From contig CAZALE010000010.1 in assembly GCA_964486055.1 (NCBI GenBank), forward strand, positions 1 to 64,000: 64,000 bases of DNA. Reading direction: 5' to 3'. The number at the start of each line of letters is the position of its first letter. Position 1 is the stretch's first letter. Origin of the DNA: J014 sp964486055. Its GTDB lineage: Bacteria; Acidobacteriota; Blastocatellia; Pyrinomonadales; Pyrinomonadaceae. Under the pieces are notes generated by a model. The model did not search any database, was not told the DNA's origin, and worked only from the letters and a program-made list of their open reading frames with translations. Positions 61,762 through 64,000 of this stretch are shown here, piece by piece. The translations under genes were made by a program, and so were the position numbers.

Positions 61762-61944
61762 ATGCAGAGCTTATCAGAACTTTATTTCATAGCAGCGATG
61801 ATGTTTTTGATTATCATCGTTTGCATAGTAGCTACGTTTGCGTTTTTTAGAGCATATAAACGTGAACCGATCGAGCGTGAAAAGGAAGCAAGAAAAATCG
61901 AAAGATTAAAAAAGTCTAAACAGAGCACTGCTGAAGAGAAATGA
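61762..61944 (+). CDS. Small single-pass membrane protein
   Basis: 60 residues: short N-terminus, one hydrophobic helix (about 8-30, FIAAMMFLIIIVCIVATFAFF) and a highly charged Lys/Glu/Arg cytoplasmic tail. No family recognised. Its stop overlaps the next ATG (ATGA), coupling it to the isochorismatase-like gene. Confidence 0.65.
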   Translation: MQSLSELYFIAAMMFLIIIVCIVATFAFFRAYKREPIEREKEARKIERLKKSKQSTAEEK

Positions 61945-62495
61945 ATTCAAGGTTGCTTCAACAAACAAAAACGGCATTATTAGTCATCGACATGCAGGAG
62001 GCGTTTCGAAGTATCATTCCTGACTTCGTCGAGATAACCTCTCGCATAGTGACCTTAATTCGTGGGTTTCAAATTTTGCAGATTCCGATAATATTGACTG
62101 AACAATATCCAAAAGGTTTAGGGCACACGGCGAAAGAGATAGCTGATTCATTAAATCAGACGAGCAAAATCTATGAGAAGACCAGCTTCAGCTGTTGTGG
62201 TGTTGATGATTTCATCTCAGACATAAATGAAAAAGGCGTAGAGCAAATACTGATCTGTGGTATAGAGGCTCACATATGTGTAAATCAAACTGCACACGAT
62301 CTTCTTTCGAGAGGCTTTCAAGTACACTTATTGATTGATTGTGTCAGTAGCAGATTTAAATGGAACAAAGAAATAGGGATAAATAAAATTCTACAAAGCG
62401 GTGCTATCGCATCCTCAGTCGAAATGGCGCTGTTCGAGATAATGCGTGAATCAACACACCCTTGCTTTAAGCAAATACAAGCTTTGATAAAGTAA
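61941..62495 (+). CDS. Isochorismatase-like cysteine hydrolase
   Basis: 184 residues. Catalytic triad of the family: Asp in LLVIDMQEAFR, Lys in TEQYPKGLG and Cys in GIEAHICVNQTA. Matches the YcaC/nicotinamidase-related group; the substrate is unknown. Cytoplasmic. Middle gene of a unit with the small membrane protein and the helicase, which begins 7 bases later. Confidence 0.88.
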   Translation: MNSRLLQQTKTALLVIDMQEAFRSIIPDFVEITSRIVTLIRGFQILQIPIILTEQYPKGLGHTAKEIADSLNQTSKIYEKTSFSCCGVDDFISDINEKGVEQILICGIEAHICVNQTAHDLLSRGFQVHLLIDCVSSRFKWNKEIGINKILQSGAIASSVEMALFEIMRESTHPCFKQIQALIK

Positions 62496-62502
62496 ACAAA
62501 AT

Positions 62503-64000
62503 ATGCCCTCAAATTTAATTGCCAATCTGAATGAGAGACAATTAGAAGCAGTTACGACAACCGAAGGTCCTGTGCTGATACTTGCTGGTGCAGGTTCTGG
62601 CAAAACACGGGTCATAACAATTCGCACCGCATACTTAATAGCCGAGAAAAATGTGCGCCCACATAACATACTTGCAGTTACCTTCACAAACAAGGCAGCA
62701 GATGAAATGCGGGAGCGCATCTTTAAACTACTAACCAACGTCAAGATCTCGTCTAATCCTCTAATCTTAACCTTTCATTCGTTTTGCGCGCGCATTCTCA
62801 GAAGAGAAATTGAAGAGCTGCATGAAGGCTATACTAAAGATTTCGCTATTTACGACTCTGATGATAGTCTTCGCTTGATAAAAAACATAATGAAGCAAAT
62901 CAACATAGACGAGAAGACTTTAAGCGCAAAATTTGTTCAGAGTGTCATATCAGGCGCTAAAAATCGCGGTGTCAGCGTTGCCGATCACCTTCTAGAATAT
63001 GTAAAAACTGACAAGCTGAATCTGATCCTTCAGATAGCTGAGGCATATCAGAATCATCTCAGAAAGGCTAATGCACTGGATTTTGATGATTTACTGCTTA
63101 AGACCGTTCAGTTATTCAAAAATAATGATTTAGTAAGAGCTAGATACAATGAACTCTTCAGATACATAATGGTTGACGAGTATCAAGATACCAACCCGCT
63201 GCAATTTGCGTTAATAAGACAGCTCACCGAAAAAAATCAAAACATTTGTGTCGTAGGAGACGATAACCAGAGCATTTACGCCTTTCGCTATGCTGATATT
63301 AGAAACATCTTGGATTTTGAGAAGCATTTTCCCTCGGCGAAAATAATAAAGCTCGAACAAAATTATCGCTCCACTCAGACGATTTTGGAGATAGCAGAGG
63401 AAGTAATAAAGCATAATCAGGAGCGCAAGGAAAAAACACTTTGGACTCTTAATCCTAAAGGTGACAAAGCCTTCTATTTCAATGCGAGAGATGAAGAGGA
63501 TGAAGCAAGATTTGTCGCCTCAAGAATAAAAGAGATCTTAAGAGAAAATCCTCAAGAAAGGATCGCAGTGCTTTATCGCACAAATGCTCAATCGCGTCTT
63601 TTTGAGGAAGCCTTAAGAAGAGAAAATGTAAAATATCGCATAGTTGGCGCTCTTTCGTTCTACCAGAGAGCGGAGATAAAAGACATAACCTCTTATCTGA
63701 AATTGATCCTAAATCCATTAGACGATGTCTCACTTGAAAGGGTTATAAATAATCCGCCACGAGGGATTGGTGATAAAACTCTCGAGGAGATTCGTCAGAT
63801 TGCTAATGCTAATTCGATTTCATTGTGGGAAGCTATATTACTACTCACCGAAGAGAAGATTCCGATTAGCTCAAAATCAAAGAAAACTCTTGAAACGCTC
63901 AGAAACTTTAGAAAATTAATAGAAAGCTTAAAGATAAAAGCTAAGGAGCTAAAAACATCGGAAAACCCAGTTTCTGAACTTCTAATTACAGTTCTTAGAG
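62503..64000 (+). CDS. UvrD/PcrA-type superfamily 1 DNA helicase (3' end outside window)
   Basis: About 499 codons visible, open to the window edge. Motif I AGAGSGKT, Ia TFTNKAADEM, II VDEYQDTNPLQ, III VVGDDNQSIYAFRYAD, IV (YRTNAQSRLFEE) and V-region starts are in order. The usual GDDDQSIY has one Asp replaced by Asn. 1A, 1B and 2A domains are present; the C-terminal end is cut off. Functions in DNA repair or plasmid/chromosome replication. pcrA versus uvrD versus rep cannot be settled from this part. Confidence 0.93.
   Translation, partial: MPSNLIANLNERQLEAVTTTEGPVLILAGAGSGKTRVITIRTAYLIAEKNVRPHNILAVTFTNKAADEMRERIFKLLTNVKISSNPLILTFHSFCARILRREIEELHEGYTKDFAIYDSDDSLRLIKNIMKQINIDEKTLSAKFVQSVISGAKNRGVSVADHLLEYVKTDKLNLILQIAEAYQNHLRKANALDFDDLLLKTVQLFKNNDLVRARYNELFRYIMVDEYQDTNPLQFALIRQLTEKNQNICVVGDDNQSIYAFRYADIRNILDFEKHFPSAKIIKLEQNYRSTQTILEIAEEVIKHNQERKEKTLWTLNPKGDKAFYFNARDEEDEARFVASRIKEILRENPQERIAVLYRTNAQSRLFEEALRRENVKYRIVGALSFYQRAEIKDITSYLKLILNPLDDVSLERVINNPPRGIGDKTLEEIRQIANANSISLWEAILLLTEEKIPISSKSKKTLETLRNFRKLIESLKIKAKELKTSENPVSELLITVLR

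Noticed and set aside
1..64000. tRNA, rRNA or insertion-sequence genes
   Set aside because: No TPsiC-like GGTTCGAATCC cloverleaf, no rRNA segments and no transposase were recognised by reading; a covariance-model scan was not possible.

Overview
The window is chromosomal DNA from a Gram-negative (diderm) bacterium, AT-rich (about 40% G+C judged by eye). Two Kdo genes (kdsA, kdsB), an MsbA-like exporter, an OmpA-family protein and a MltD-like transglycosylase indicate an LPS-containing outer membrane. An S46 dipeptidyl-peptidase, DUF4097 proteins behind an ECF sigma/anti-sigma pair, a CxxCH plus VCBS-repeat secreted protein, an FHA-protease fusion and a class II aldolase microcompartment together suggest Acidobacteriota, perhaps Blastocatellia. 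That placement is inference; no rRNA or tRNA was seen.

Layout. 1-930: gene-poor left edge with possible decayed coding sequence. 932-4839: secreted seven-repeat protein (-) and thermolysin-like M4 protease (+). 5047-6689: ruvAB (-), divergent from rex. 6801-9805: rex, class II aldolase, one BMC-H and three BMC-P shell genes, and a small Cys-rich protein with an encapsulation-peptide-like start: a compact microcompartment locus. 9909-10367: a PqqD-like protein fused to a Tat-like segment and a six-cysteine knottin-like tail, behind its own sigma70-type promoter. 10467-18041: psuG, FHA-TM-protease, lipB, an esterase, a lone receiver protein and an RNase E/G with a very large charged insert. 18617-22548: arginase-fold enzyme, dicarboxylate/glutamate symporter, rhomboid, WalJ-like MBL protein. 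22707-29407: TPR protein and the type IV pilus cluster pilB-(basic protein)-pilT-pilC. 29513-36147 (-): kdsB-pyrG-DUF4198-kdsA-lipA and an OmpA-like protein. 36290-43644: ABC exporter, PhoB/PhoR-like pair, receiver-(degenerate GGDEF)-EAL protein, NtrC-type activator. 43641-55746 (mostly -): dcd, the ECF sigma/anti-sigma/DUF4097 operon, comM, MltD-like enzyme, lon-nrdR-flippase-like operon. 55916-64000: CxxCH/VCBS protein, S46 peptidase, M23 peptidase, dTDP-glucose dehydratase, isochorismatase-like hydrolase and the start of a UvrD/PcrA helicase.

How it fits together. Rex beside the microcompartment suggests NADH-linked control of aldehyde-producing sugar-phosphate cleavage. PilB carries two tandem MshEN-type c-di-GMP motifs, and an EAL protein with an apparently intact phosphodiesterase domain lies 14 kb away, so pilus assembly is probably under c-di-GMP control. 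Kdo, CTP and lipoate genes are co-transcribed; CTP is the co-substrate of KdsB.

Most unusual points: (1) the PqqD-Tat-cystine-knot protein at 9909-10367; (2) the small Cys-rich putative microcompartment cargo at 9515-9805; (3) a 15-codon ORF with an ideal ribosome binding site followed by an intrinsic terminator upstream of the EAL gene; (4) several promoters placed so close to start codons that leaderless mRNAs are likely; (5) a perfect 19-bp palindrome at the expected start site of the pilB promoter.
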